This document shows positions 28,254 to 37,843 of a DNA stretch of 64,000 bases, in pieces. The stretch covers positions 1 through 64,000 of the forward strand of contig JAFLDS010000019.1 of NCBI GenBank assembly GCA_017302295.1, in the 5' to 3' direction. The notes beneath the pieces were generated by a model, which saw only the letters and a list, made by a program, of their open reading frames with translations, was not told the origin of the DNA and made no database searches. The translations under genes were made by a program, and so were the position numbers. The DNA is from Thauera sp. GTDB taxonomy: Bacteria; Pseudomonadota; Gammaproteobacteria; Burkholderiales; Rhodocyclaceae. How positions within the stretch are numbered: the first letter of the stretch is position 1; the number at the start of each line of letters is the position of its first letter.

Positions 28254-30455
28254 ATGGTTTCAGTCACGCATGCAATCACACAAGGCGACGCTTCGCCGCC
28301 GATCGAGCTGCTCTCCGAAGGGCTTTCCGAGGCCGAGCGAGCACTGATCGCCGAAGCGCTCGATTTCGCCGCCGAACTGTATGACGGCAAGGTGCTCGGC
28401 ACCGGTGAGCCTACCTGGACGCACGCCCTCGGTAGTGCGCTGATCGTAGCTTCGCTGAAGCTCGATGCCGAGACCCGGATCGCGGCCCTGCTGTTTGCCG
28501 CGCGCGCCTGCCGGGACGATGCGATCGAGACCATCGAGACGCGTTTCGGCGAAGCAGTGGCGAGCCTGGTGCGGGGCCTCGACCGGCTGAACGGACTGCG
28601 CCTCGTCACCCGCATGACGGCGACGGCCGCGGCGCCCGAGATCCGTGCCCAGAGCGAAGTGCTGCGCAAGATGCTCCTGGCGATGGTGGAAGACATACGC
28701 GTCGTGCTCGTGCGCATCGCATCGCGCACCCAGACGCTGCGCTACTACACCGAAGTCAAGGACGACGCGCGGGTGGACGTGGCGCGCGAGAGCCTCGACA
28801 TCTATGCACCGCTCGCGAACCGGCTTGGTGTCTGGCAACTCAAGTGGGAGCTCGAGGACCTGTCGTTCCGCTTCATCGAACCGGAAACCTACAAGCGCAT
28901 TGCAAAGATGCTCGACGAGCGACGGGTCGAGCGCCAGGAGTTCATCGAGCATGCAATCGCACGCTTGCGTGCGGAACTCGACGCGGTCGGCATCAAGGCC
29001 GAAATCTACGGTCGGCCCAAGCACATCTACAGCATCTACAACAAGATGCGCGCCAAGCGGCTGGATTTCTCGCAGCTCTACGACATTCGCGCGCTGCGCG
29101 TGCTGGTCGACGAGGTCAAGGACTGCTACACGGTGCTCGGCATCGTGCACCAGATCTGGCAGCCGATCAGCAAGGAGTTCGACGACTACATCACCAAACC
29201 CAAGGGCAACAATTACCAGTCGCTGCACACCGCTGTTCTGGCGGGCGACGGCCGTGCCCTCGAGGTGCAGATCCGTACCCACGACATGCACAAGCATGCC
29301 GAACTCGGCGTGGCGGCGCACTGGCGCTACAAGGAAGGTGCGCACAAGGGCAGCGACTACGATGAAAAGATCGCGCTGCTGCGCAGCCTGCTGTCGTGGC
29401 GGGACGAGGTGGCCGATTCGGCGCACTGGCTGGAGCAGTACCGCCGCGCGTCGCTCGACGACACGCTTTACGTGCTGACGCCGCAGGGCAAGGTGGTGGA
29501 TCTTCCGCGCGGGGCGACACCGGTCGATTTCGCCTACCGCCTGCACACCAACCTGGGCCACCGCTGCCGCGGCGCCAAGGTGGACGGGCATCTCGTCCCG
29601 CTGAATACCCGCCTTGAGAATGGCCAGACCGTCGAGATCGTGACGGTGAAGGAGGGCGGCCCGTCGCGCGACTGGCTCGATGCGCGCCAGTCCTATGTCG
29701 CCACGTCGCGGGCGCGAACCAAGATCAAGCAGTATTTTGCGCAACTCGACGAGGAGGAACTGCTCGCCCGCGGCCGCAGCTTCGTCACCAAGGAAATGCA
29801 GCGCGACGGTCATGCGCACGCCAACATCGACGGACTCGCGGAGCGCATGGGTTTCAAGAACGCCGAGGCGCTGTTCCTGGCTGCCGGTCGTGGCGAGGTG
29901 GGGCCGCGCTCGGTGCAGGTGGCATTGCGCGAGGGCGGCGCTCCGGCCGAAGCCGCCCCCGAGCCCGAGCTCGTCGTCGGTCGCAGCCGTTCCGGCGACA
30001 ACTCCGACAAGATCCTCATCGTCGGCGTCGGCAAGCTGATGACGTCCCTGTCGCGCTGCTGCAAGCCGGCGCCGCCCGATGCGATTGAAGGCTTCGTCAC
30101 CCGCGGGCGCGGCATCTCGATCCACCGCGTCGATTGCCATGACTTCCAGCAGCTTGCGCGCCGCCATCCCGAGCGCGTGATCGGGGCCGAATGGGGCAAT
30201 CGCGCGTTCGACAACAAGCAGGGGCTGTATCAGGTGGACATCGCGGTCGAGGCCGCCGACCGCCAGGGCCTGCTGCGCGACATTTCCGAGGTGCTGTCGC
30301 GCGAGCGGCTCAACGTCATCGCGGTCAATACGCTCACCAAGCGCAATACCGCCTACATGCGCTTCACGATGGAGGTGGGCGGGGTGCAGCAGATGCAGCG
30401 CGCGATCACGCTCATCCGCGAAGTCCCGGGCGTCATCGACGCGCAGCGCAAGTAG
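28254..30455 (+). CDS. relA: RelA-type (p)ppGpp synthetase
   Basis: 733-residue long RelA/SpoT homolog. The N-terminal hydrolase domain lacks the HD pair (LFAARACRDDAIE where SpoT has HDxxED), so hydrolysis is not expected. The synthetase domain is intact (AEIYGRPKHIYSIYNKM, KPKGNNYQSLHTAV, EVQIRTHDMHKHAELGVAAHW) and carries the RelA-type EFDDY charge motif instead of RxKD. C-terminal TGS (LPRGATPVDFAYRLHTNLG), zinc-finger region (SLSRCCKPAPPD) and ACT domain (RQGLLRDISEVLSRERLNVI) allow ribosome sensing. Start ATG at 28254; a GTG at 28236 is in frame. Confidence 0.95.
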   Translation: MVSVTHAITQGDASPPIELLSEGLSEAERALIAEALDFAAELYDGKVLGTGEPTWTHALGSALIVASLKLDAETRIAALLFAARACRDDAIETIETRFGEAVASLVRGLDRLNGLRLVTRMTATAAAPEIRAQSEVLRKMLLAMVEDIRVVLVRIASRTQTLRYYTEVKDDARVDVARESLDIYAPLANRLGVWQLKWELEDLSFRFIEPETYKRIAKMLDERRVERQEFIEHAIARLRAELDAVGIKAEIYGRPKHIYSIYNKMRAKRLDFSQLYDIRALRVLVDEVKDCYTVLGIVHQIWQPISKEFDDYITKPKGNNYQSLHTAVLAGDGRALEVQIRTHDMHKHAELGVAAHWRYKEGAHKGSDYDEKIALLRSLLSWRDEVADSAHWLEQYRRASLDDTLYVLTPQGKVVDLPRGATPVDFAYRLHTNLGHRCRGAKVDGHLVPLNTRLENGQTVEIVTVKEGGPSRDWLDARQSYVATSRARTKIKQYFAQLDEEELLARGRSFVTKEMQRDGHAHANIDGLAERMGFKNAEALFLAAGRGEVGPRSVQVALREGGAPAEAAPEPELVVGRSRSGDNSDKILIVGVGKLMTSLSRCCKPAPPDAIEGFVTRGRGISIHRVDCHDFQQLARRHPERVIGAEWGNRAFDNKQGLYQVDIAVEAADRQGLLRDISEVLSRERLNVIAVNTLTKRNTAYMRFTMEVGGVQQMQRAITLIREVPGVIDAQRK

Positions 30456-30479
30456 CGGCAGGGCGTTCGGCAGCGTGCC

Positions 30480-32603
30480 TCAGCTGCTCGCAGCGAGATC
30501 CTGCAAAAGCGCGAGTTGCGCCGAGCGTCGTGCGCCGCGCGGGCTCTTGCGCCGGTAGCAGCCGTTGGCGAGCATCTCCCACGCCTGCGAATTGTCTGCG
30601 ATGTACGGGCGCAGGCCTTCGCGGATGACGCGGCGTTTGATGCGCGCGTCGAGCACCGGAAAGGCGATCTCGATGCGGCGGAAGAAGTTGCGGTCCATCC
30701 AGTCGGCGCTGGACAGATAGACCTGTTCCTCGCCATTCGCGCGGAAATAGAAGATGCGGTGGTGTTCGAGGAAGCGTCCGATCACCGAGCGTACGCGGAT
30801 GTTCGCCGACAGCCCGGGCACGCCGGGGCGCAGCGCGCAGGGGCCGCGAATGATGAGGTCGATCTCGACCCCTGCCTGCGAGGCCTCGTACAGGGCTTCG
30901 ATCGTCTCGGGTTCGAGGAGCGCGTTCATTTTCGCGATGACGCGGGCCTTGCGCCCCTCGCGGGCGATGCTTGCCTCGCGGCGGATGGCGGCGACCACCT
31001 TGGGCTGCAGGGTGAAGGGCGCCTGCCACAGGTGGCGCAGCTCGGTTGCCTGGCCCAGCCCAGTCAGTTGCTTGAACACCGTGGCGACGTCCTCGCCGAT
31101 CTCGCGGTTGCAGGTCAGGAGGCCGAAATCGGTGTAAAGGCGCGTGGTGCGCGGGTGGTAGTTGCCTGTTCCCAGGTGCACGTAATGGCGCAGACCGTCT
31201 TCCTCGCGCCGCACCACCATCAGCAGCTTGGCGTGCGTCTTGTAGCCGAACACGCCGTAGATGACGTGTGCGCCGACTTCTTCCAGCCGGTTGGCCCAGG
31301 TGATGTTCGCCTCTTCGTCGAAGCGCGCCATCAGTTCCAGCACGACCGTCACTTCCTTGCCTTTCTGCGCGGCGCGGACCAGATGCTCCATCAGGACCGA
31401 GTCGGTGCCGGTGCGATAGACGGTCATCTTGATCGCCAGCACCTTCGGATCGTCGGCCGCCGTGCGCAGCAGGTCGATGACCGGGGCGAAGCTCTGGAAG
31501 GGGTGATGCAGGAGGATGTCCTGGCTGCGGATGGCGTCGAAGATCTCTCCTCGTTTGTCGAGGCCTTTCGCAAGACCAGGCGCAAAGGGCTGGTACTTGA
31601 GGTCCGGGCGGTCCACCCAGTCCGGCACCTGCATCAGGCGCACGAGGTTGACGATGCCCGGCGTGCGATAAAGGTCGTCCCCTTCGAGGTGGAAATGCTG
31701 CACGAGGAAATCGGCCATATCTTCCGAGCAGTTGTCCGCGACCTCGAGCCGCACCGCGTCGCCAAAATGGCGCTGCTGCAGTTCGCCCTTCAGCGTGGTG
31801 CGCAGGTCCTTGACCTCCTCCTCGTCGACGAACAGGTCGGAATTTCGCGTCACGCGGAACTGGTAGCAACCGAGAACCTGCATGCCGGAGAACAGCTCGC
31901 CGACATGGGCATGCAGGATGGACGACAGGAACACAAAGCTGTATTCCTGCTCGCACAGCTCGCGTGGCAAACGGATCACCCGCGGCAGCGCGCGCGGCGC
32001 CTGCACGATGGCGGCATCGGAGTCGCGGCCGAATGCGTCGCGACCGTCGAGTTCGACGGCGAAATTCAGGCTCTTGTTGAGCACCCGCGGAAAGGGGTGG
32101 GCGGGATCGAGGCCGATCGGCGTGAGAACCGGCATCACTTCGCGGAGAAAATAGTCCCTAATCCAGGCGCGCTGGGCCTCGGTCCACAGGTTGCGGCGCA
32201 GGAAGGCCACTCCCTCGGCTTCCAGCGCGGGCAGGATGCGATCGTTTAGAAGCGCGTACTGCTCGGAGATGATCTTGTGCACTTCGTCACTGACCTTGGC
32301 GAGCAGTTCGCGCGGTGCGATGCCGTCGATGCCCGTCTTGCGACTGCCGAGGCGAATCTGCTCCTTGATGCCGGAGACGCGGATCTCGAAGAATTCGTCG
32401 AGGTTGCTCGACACGATGCAGATGAAGCGCAGACGCTCGAGCAGCGGAACCGATTCATCCTCTGCCTGGGCCAATACCCGACGCTGGAACTGGAGTAGCG
32501 ACAGTTCGCGGTTGATGAAGTGTTCGGAAGGGTACTTTTGCTCGTTGATCGGCGGCTGCATGCTCTGTCCAGGCAGTAGGAGGCTTGTTTGATTATGTGA
32601 CAT
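30480..32603 (-). CDS. ppk1: Polyphosphate kinase 1
   Basis: About 707 residues. PPK1 makes polyphosphate from ATP. N-domain with FINRELSLLQFQRRVL and ICIVSSNLDEFFEIRV; head domain HPFPRVLNKSLNFAV; catalytic domain with KTHAKLLMVVRR (the autophosphorylated His) and IGRFLEHHRIFYF (second conserved His); LIIRGPCALRPGVPGLS near the C-terminus. ATG at 32603 is chosen; the N-terminus reads MSHNQTSLLLPGQSM, and an internal ATG at 32561 is possible. It diverges from ppx across 154 bp and converges on relA. Confidence 0.96.
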   Translation of the reverse strand: MSHNQTSLLLPGQSMQPPINEQKYPSEHFINRELSLLQFQRRVLAQAEDESVPLLERLRFICIVSSNLDEFFEIRVSGIKEQIRLGSRKTGIDGIAPRELLAKVSDEVHKIISEQYALLNDRILPALEAEGVAFLRRNLWTEAQRAWIRDYFLREVMPVLTPIGLDPAHPFPRVLNKSLNFAVELDGRDAFGRDSDAAIVQAPRALPRVIRLPRELCEQEYSFVFLSSILHAHVGELFSGMQVLGCYQFRVTRNSDLFVDEEEVKDLRTTLKGELQQRHFGDAVRLEVADNCSEDMADFLVQHFHLEGDDLYRTPGIVNLVRLMQVPDWVDRPDLKYQPFAPGLAKGLDKRGEIFDAIRSQDILLHHPFQSFAPVIDLLRTAADDPKVLAIKMTVYRTGTDSVLMEHLVRAAQKGKEVTVVLELMARFDEEANITWANRLEEVGAHVIYGVFGYKTHAKLLMVVRREEDGLRHYVHLGTGNYHPRTTRLYTDFGLLTCNREIGEDVATVFKQLTGLGQATELRHLWQAPFTLQPKVVAAIRREASIAREGRKARVIAKMNALLEPETIEALYEASQAGVEIDLIIRGPCALRPGVPGLSANIRVRSVIGRFLEHHRIFYFRANGEEQVYLSSADWMDRNFFRRIEIAFPVLDARIKRRVIREGLRPYIADNSQAWEMLANGCYRRKSPRGARRSAQLALLQDLAASS

Positions 32604-32757
32604 TTTCTTTGCGGTTTGATGACGATGGGCAGAGGTTTCGCCGCGCTTCCGACCTTCGGCAGATAAACCGCGCATGCTTGATCTGCGCGGCGGGCGCGAT
32701 GAAGCTGCGGTGCTAGAATCGGCGGCCTGCGCACATTGCGCGTTACACTTGCAGACG

Positions 32758-34257
32758 ATGATGCGAGACCTGATTGCCGCTATCGACTTGGGTTCAAACA
32801 GTTTCCGGCTTCAGATCGGCCGCATCGTAGGCGACCAGATCTACCCGCTGGACGGACTCAAGGAGCCCGTGCGCCTTGCCGCTGGACTGTCGCCGGAAAA
32901 GTGGCTGGACCTGGCGGCCCAGCAGCGCGGCGTCGCTGCGCTGCAGCGCTTTCGCGAACGCCTGCACGACTTCAAGCCCGACGGCGTGCGCGCGGTGGCG
33001 ACCAACACCTTGCGCGTGGCCAAGAACGCGCCGGAGTTTCTGATTCGTGCCGAGGCGGCGCTGGGTTTCCCGATCGAGGTGATTGCCGGGCGCGAGGAAG
33101 CGCGGCTGATCTACGTGGGCGTGGCGCATACCCTCCCGAATCCTCACCTGCAGCAGCTCGTTGTCGATATCGGGGGCGGCTCGACGGAGTTCATCATCGG
33201 CAAGCTTTTCGAGCCGATGCGTCTCGAGTCTCTTTACATGGGCTGCGTCGGTTACAGCCTGCGTTATTTCCCGGATGGTCGTATCGACAAGCGGGGCATG
33301 AAGGAAGCCGAACTGGCGGCGCGACGCGAGTTGCAGACCATCGGCCAGGTCTACCGCGAAACCGGTTGGGAGTTGGCGGTCGGTTCCAGCGGCAGCGCGA
33401 AGGCGCTGGCGGAGGTGCTCGAGCAGAATGGCCTGTCGCGCCGCGGCATCACCCGAGAGGGCCTCGAGCGGCTGAAGGTCTTGCTGTTGCGCGCGGGCAG
33501 CATCGACAACGTTCAGCTTGCCGGCCTCAAGGGCGACAGGCTGCCGGTGTTCCTCGGCGGCTTCGCGATCATGAGCGCGATCTTCAAGGAGTTCGAACTC
33601 GAGCACATGGTGTTCTCGGATGGCGCGCTGCGCTTGGGCGTGCTTTACGACCTGCTCGGCCGCTACCATCACCATGACCTGCGTGACGCCACCGTCAATG
33701 CCTTCATGCGGCGTTATGGCGTGGACCTGCGCCAGGCCGGCCAGGTCGCCGACACAGCCTGCCACCTGCTGACCCAGCTTGCCCCGGAATCCGCCGTACC
33801 TGACAACGACGACCGACGCTTTCTGCGCTGGGCGGCGTTGCTGCACGAGATCGGCATCTCCGTTGCGCACTCGAGTTACCACAAACACAGTGCCTACATT
33901 CTCGCCAATGCGGACATGCCGGGATTCTCCCGCATGGATCAGGCACGACTCGCGCGCCTGGTGCTGGCGCACCGCGGCAAGCTCGAAAGGGTGGCCGCGA
34001 TCGATCCGGGCAGCGCGGACTGGTTGTTGATCGCTTGCCTGCGGCTGGCGGTGGTGGTGCATCGGGCGCGCGACGCGCGCGGCATTCCCCCGATCACGAT
34101 GGCGCGGGAAGGGCGCGGATTCTCGGTTAACACGACGGCCGCGTGGCTGCACGAGAGGCCGCTCACCGCTGCGGCGCTGGACGAGGAGCAGCGCCAGTGG
34201 ATGGGGATCGGCCGTGGGCTGTACGTCCGCGCGATGAGTGCGCGCAGCGTGGCCTGA
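32758..34257 (+). CDS. ppx: Exopolyphosphatase (Ppx/GppA)
   Basis: 499 residues, the length of E. coli Ppx rather than the short forms. ASKHA fold: AAIDLGSNSFRLQIGRIVGD (phosphate 1 loop), LQQLVVDIGGGSTEFIIGK (phosphate 2), then a C-terminal HD-like helical domain (LRWAALLHEIGISVAHSSYHKHSAYI is split across residues 360-385). Releases phosphate from polyphosphate ends; family members may also hydrolyse pppGpp. Two adjacent ATGs (32758, 32761) are possible starts. Divergent from ppk1, suggesting shared control of polyphosphate turnover. Confidence 0.95.
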   Translation: MMRDLIAAIDLGSNSFRLQIGRIVGDQIYPLDGLKEPVRLAAGLSPEKWLDLAAQQRGVAALQRFRERLHDFKPDGVRAVATNTLRVAKNAPEFLIRAEAALGFPIEVIAGREEARLIYVGVAHTLPNPHLQQLVVDIGGGSTEFIIGKLFEPMRLESLYMGCVGYSLRYFPDGRIDKRGMKEAELAARRELQTIGQVYRETGWELAVGSSGSAKALAEVLEQNGLSRRGITREGLERLKVLLLRAGSIDNVQLAGLKGDRLPVFLGGFAIMSAIFKEFELEHMVFSDGALRLGVLYDLLGRYHHHDLRDATVNAFMRRYGVDLRQAGQVADTACHLLTQLAPESAVPDNDDRRFLRWAALLHEIGISVAHSSYHKHSAYILANADMPGFSRMDQARLARLVLAHRGKLERVAAIDPGSADWLLIACLRLAVVVHRARDARGIPPITMAREGRGFSVNTTAAWLHERPLTAAALDEEQRQWMGIGRGLYVRAMSARSVA

Positions 34258-34263
34258 CGGCCG

Positions 34264-35391
34264 ATGAACGCCAGCGTTCAGAACCAGCCGCCGGAGATAC
34301 GCGTCGACAGCGACGCGGCAACCGTCCGGTTGTCGGGTGACTGGACCTTGCGCGCACTCTCCGGGGTGATCGAGACGATCCGTAAGGATCTCGCTGCGGT
34401 GCCAGCAGAGGCCGCATGGTCGATGGACCCGTCGCAGCGCCTCGACAGTTTCGGAGCGACACTCCTCTGGCAGGCTTGGGGCGCGACCTGGCCCCGGCTC
34501 GTCGAGATCGGCGAGAACCAGCGCCGTGTCATCGATCGCGTGTCCGCCAGTGCCGGCCGCCTGCCGACGGCGCCGGACCGGTTCGGGCTGCTCGATGCGA
34601 TCACAATGCTTGGCGCAGCCCTGCTGACGTTTCGCGCGCATGCCATCGACTTCATCGCCTTGTTCGGGCGGATCTTTCTCGACCTGGCGCATCTGGCTCG
34701 CCATCCGCGCGAATGGCCGCTGCTGGAGATCTCCGCCAATCTGCACAAGGTCGGCGTGAAGGCGATGCCGGTCACCGCTCTGGTGGGCTTCCTGATCGGT
34801 GTCGTACTGTCGTACCTGTCGTCGCTGCAGCTCAAGCTATTCGGCGCCGACATCTTCATCGTCAATATCCTCGGCCTGGGCATCATCCGCGAACTCGGAC
34901 CGGTGCTCGTCTCCGTCCTGGTCGCAGGGCGCTCGGGTTCGGCGATGACGGCGCAGCTTGGCGTCATGCGCGTCACCGAGGAGATCGACGCACTGGCGGC
35001 AATGGGCATTTCGCGCACGCTGCGCCTCGTCCTGCCCAAGGTGCTGGCACTGACGCTGGCGATGCCCTTGCTGGTGCTGTGGACCTCGTCGGTGGCCTTG
35101 TTCGGCGGCTGGGTCTCGGCGTGGGTCGAACTCGACCTTTCACTCGGCTTTTTCGTCGAGACCCTGCCGACGGTGGTGCCGATCGCAAACCTTTTCATCG
35201 GGCTCGGCAAAGGGGCCGCGTTCGGGTTCCTGATCGCGCTCATCGCCTGCCACTTCGGCCTGCGCGTGCGACCCAATACCGAGAGCCTGTCTGCGAACAC
35301 GACCGCGTCGGTGGTGTCTGCGATCACCATGGTGATCCTGGTCGATGCGGTGTTCGCCATTGCCACCCGCAATATCGGCGTGCCGGTATGA
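34264..35391 (+). CDS. MlaE-family lipid ABC transporter permease with N-terminal STAS-like domain
   Basis: 375 residues. The first 100 or so are a soluble STAS-like domain (TVRLSGDWTLRAL; DSFGATLLWQAW), followed by the MlaE permease with 5-6 membrane segments and the conserved coupling block ELGPVLVSVLVAGRSGSAMTAQLGVMRVTEEIDAL. In MlaE of E. coli the STAS partner (MlaB) is a separate protein, so here they are fused. First gene of a four-gene operon for phospholipid movement between membranes; it starts 6 bp after ppx, so ppx may be co-transcribed. Its stop overlaps the next start (ATGA). Confidence 0.92.
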   Translation: MNASVQNQPPEIRVDSDAATVRLSGDWTLRALSGVIETIRKDLAAVPAEAAWSMDPSQRLDSFGATLLWQAWGATWPRLVEIGENQRRVIDRVSASAGRLPTAPDRFGLLDAITMLGAALLTFRAHAIDFIALFGRIFLDLAHLARHPREWPLLEISANLHKVGVKAMPVTALVGFLIGVVLSYLSSLQLKLFGADIFIVNILGLGIIRELGPVLVSVLVAGRSGSAMTAQLGVMRVTEEIDALAAMGISRTLRLVLPKVLALTLAMPLLVLWTSSVALFGGWVSAWVELDLSLGFFVETLPTVVPIANLFIGLGKGAAFGFLIALIACHFGLRVRPNTESLSANTTASVVSAITMVILVDAVFAIATRNIGVPV

Positions 35392-36164
35392 GCGCGGCGC
35401 CGGTCGTTTCGCTGCAAGGCATCGCGACGCGCTTTGGCAGCAACATCGTGCACGAGCGTCTCGACCTCGACGTCGAGGCGGGCGAGATCGTTGCCCTCGT
35501 AGGAGGCTCGGGGAGTGGCAAGACGACGTTGTTGCGCCATATCATCGGGCTCACCCGGCCGAGCAGCGGCTCGGTCCGGCTTTTCGGCGAGGGCTTGCAG
35601 GATGGTCCAATGCGTACGCGGATGGCGCGCCAGCGCCGGTTTGGCGTCTTGTTCCAGCACGGTGCCCTGTTCTCGGCACTCAGCGTGGGGGAGAACATCG
35701 CGTTTCCGCTCCGGGAGCTCGACATCGCAACCGATGCCGAGGTGCGCGATCTGATCGCGCTGAAGCTGGCGATGGTCGAGATGGCGCCGGAGCATGCCCA
35801 CCTGATGCCGGCCGAACTGTCGGGTGGCATGGTCAAGCGCGCCGCGCTGGCGCGTGCGCTCGCGCTCGAGCCCGAATTGCTGCTTCTGGACGAGCCGACC
35901 GCCGGGCTGGATCCGGACCGCAGCGCGAGCTTCGTCGAGCTGATCCGGTCGCTCCACCGACAGCTCGGGCTCACCGTGGTGCTGGTGACGCACGATGTGG
36001 ACACGCTGGCTGCGCTTGCGAGCAAGATTGCGGTACTGGCCGACCGGCGCATTGTCAGTTTTGCGCCGATGGAGGACACGCTGCAGGTTGACCACCCGTT
36101 CATCCAGCGTTTCTTCCGCGGCGAACACGGGCGGCGCGCGCTGCGCCGCAACGGATTGGCTTGA
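35388..36164 (+). CDS. MlaF-type ABC transporter ATP-binding protein
   Basis: 258-residue ATPase of the Mce/Mla lipid transport class. Walker A VGGSGSGKTTLLRHI, Q-loop region RRFGVLFQHGALFSALSVGENIAF, signature LSGGMVKRAALARALA (the G-G-M-x-K-R variant is typical of MlaF), Walker B LLLLDEPTAGLDPD and switch VTHD are all intact. Start overlaps the permease stop. Energises the MlaE-type permease encoded just upstream. Confidence 0.94.
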   Translation: MSAAPVVSLQGIATRFGSNIVHERLDLDVEAGEIVALVGGSGSGKTTLLRHIIGLTRPSSGSVRLFGEGLQDGPMRTRMARQRRFGVLFQHGALFSALSVGENIAFPLRELDIATDAEVRDLIALKLAMVEMAPEHAHLMPAELSGGMVKRAALARALALEPELLLLDEPTAGLDPDRSASFVELIRSLHRQLGLTVVLVTHDVDTLAALASKIAVLADRRIVSFAPMEDTLQVDHPFIQRFFRGEHGRRALRRNGLA

Positions 36165-36165
36165 C

Positions 36166-37101
36166 ATGGAAAGTCGCGCACACGCACTGGCAGCAGGACT
36201 CTTCGCACTCATTCTTGGCGGAGCAATGGTCGTCGCGCTGTGGTGGTTCTCGCAGAACCGGCAGCCGACGAGAGAATACGTGCTCGTCTCGCGTGGCACG
36301 GTCAATGGACTCAACGTGCAGGCGCGGGTGCGTTATCGCGGTATGGCCGCAGGGACGGTCAGCGCGATCGACATCGATCCGGCCGATGCGCGCAACCTTC
36401 TGGTACGCATTCGCCTGCGCGCGGACATGCCGGTGACGCGCGGCACCCGCGCGACCCTCGGTACCCAGGGCGTGACGGGATTGGCCTTCATCCAGCTCGA
36501 CGACAGGGGCACCGATCCGGCGCCGCTGGTGAGCGAGGATGGCGATCCGCCGAGGATCGCACTTGAGCCCGGCCTGATCGAACAGATCGGCGATCGAGCC
36601 CTGCAGGCGGCCGAGCGCATCCGTGTGGTAGCCGATCGTGTCGCCGCGATGTTCGATGACGAGGCGGCCGCCCGCCTAGGGCGCACGTTGCAGCGGCTGG
36701 AGTCGGCGGCGAGCGGGATGGACAGGACCTTCAACGAACTGCCGCGCACGGTGGCCGCGCTGCGCGATGTGCTGAATCCGCAAAACGTTGCGCGCCTGAC
36801 GACGACGCTCGCCAACCTGGAACGGGCGAGCGGTGAGGCGGCGCCCGCGGCTGCGGAGATCCGCGCGCTGGTGGCTCGCCTCGATCAGCTGGCGGCACAT
36901 GCCGACAAGGCGGCAGCCGTGGCCGGCGAGGGGCTGGTGGAGGGCACCTTGCCGCAGGTCAATGATCTCTTGCGCGAGATCACCTCTACTTCGAGGCGGC
37001 TCGGCCGCCTGCTCGAGGAGGTCGAGAGCACGCCGCAGGTGCTGTTGACCGGACGAGAGGCGACGGAGCCCGGGCCGGGCGAGACGGGATTCGAGCGCTG
37101 A
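36166..37101 (+). CDS. MlaD/MCE-domain membrane-anchored lipid-binding protein
   Basis: 311 residues. One N-terminal membrane helix (AAGLFALILGGAMVVALWWF, residues 9-28), then an MCE domain (VSRGTVNGLNVQARVRYRGM, RGTRATLGTQGVTGLAFIQL at about 40-120), and a long helical, coiled-coil-like C-terminal region (residues 145-280) as in PqiB/YebT-like or MlaD relatives. It forms the periplasmic lipid tunnel of the transporter. Starts one base after the ATPase stop codon. Confidence 0.92.
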   Translation: MESRAHALAAGLFALILGGAMVVALWWFSQNRQPTREYVLVSRGTVNGLNVQARVRYRGMAAGTVSAIDIDPADARNLLVRIRLRADMPVTRGTRATLGTQGVTGLAFIQLDDRGTDPAPLVSEDGDPPRIALEPGLIEQIGDRALQAAERIRVVADRVAAMFDDEAAARLGRTLQRLESAASGMDRTFNELPRTVAALRDVLNPQNVARLTTTLANLERASGEAAPAAAEIRALVARLDQLAAHADKAAAVAGEGLVEGTLPQVNDLLREITSTSRRLGRLLEEVESTPQVLLTGREATEPGPGETGFER

Positions 37102-37115
37102 GGGGCAGGTTAAGG

Positions 37116-37790
37116 ATGAACTTGGAATTTGAACAGCGCATGCGCCAGATCAAGCGTAACCTGGCTCGTACCAGCACATTGCTGTTGTTGGCTGGCGTGA
37201 CGGGGTGCAGCCCGCTGGTGTCGCGTGCGCCGCAAGTCGCATTCTTCGACTTCGGCCTGATGGAATCGGCGGGTGTTGCGGCGGCCCCCTCACCATTGCA
37301 GGTCGATGTGGTCGCGCCCAGCTGGCTGAGCGGTAGCGCGATGCAGTACCGCCTGGCCTGGAAGCAACCCGAGCGCCGGCGTTCCTACGGCGAGAGTCGC
37401 TGGGTCGCACCGCCGCCAGACCTGCTGGCCCAGACCCTGCGCAGGGCGTTTAGCGGCACGCATGGCAAGGCAGGCGACGCGGCGGGGCGTTCGCCCTGCA
37501 GGTTACGAGTGGAGCTCGACGAATTCGTGCAGGTCTTCGACACGGCGGAGCGGAGTCGTCTGCAACTCGTGGTGCGTGCGCAGCTGCTCCCGGCGCATGG
37601 CAGCGTGCCGCTGGCCGTGCGCGAGTTCGGTCGAAACGAATCAGCACCCACGCCCGATGCCGAAGGGGGGGTGAATGCCGCTCGCGCCGCGGTAAGCGGG
37701 CTTGCACTCGATCTCTCGGGCTGGCTGGACAGTCTGCGTCGATCCTCGGGGCACGATACGAATGGCATGGCACCCTGCGCTTTGACGTGA
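37116..37790 (+). CDS. ABC-type transport auxiliary lipoprotein (PqiC/YmbA-like)
   Basis: 224 residues. The N-terminus is basic, then hydrophobic, with a lipobox LLLLAGVTGCSP (Cys at about residue 31), so it is probably lipidated and sits in the outer membrane. The rest resembles the ABC_trans_aux family: FFDFGLMESAG, VVAPSWLSGSAMQYRLAWKQP, RRSYGESRWVAPPPDLLAQTL. It is the fourth gene of the Mla-like operon and would receive lipid or anchor the MCE protein at the outer membrane. The stop is 53 bp before the acyl-CoA synthetase ATG. Confidence 0.88.
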   Translation: MNLEFEQRMRQIKRNLARTSTLLLLAGVTGCSPLVSRAPQVAFFDFGLMESAGVAAAPSPLQVDVVAPSWLSGSAMQYRLAWKQPERRRSYGESRWVAPPPDLLAQTLRRAFSGTHGKAGDAAGRSPCRLRVELDEFVQVFDTAERSRLQLVVRAQLLPAHGSVPLAVREFGRNESAPTPDAEGGVNAARAAVSGLALDLSGWLDSLRRSSGHDTNGMAPCALT

Positions 37791-37843
37791 CGCGCGGGGG
37801 TGCAGCGAAGCAAATGCGGATCACTTACAGGGAGAGAGTCCGA

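Noticed and set aside
28260-30167. 635-codon minus-strand frame opposite relA
   Set aside because: Antisense to an intact RelA; composition typical of shadow frames.
32794-34746. 650-codon minus-strand frame opposite ppx and the MlaE-like gene
   Set aside because: Crosses two real genes in antisense and shows no recognisable domain.
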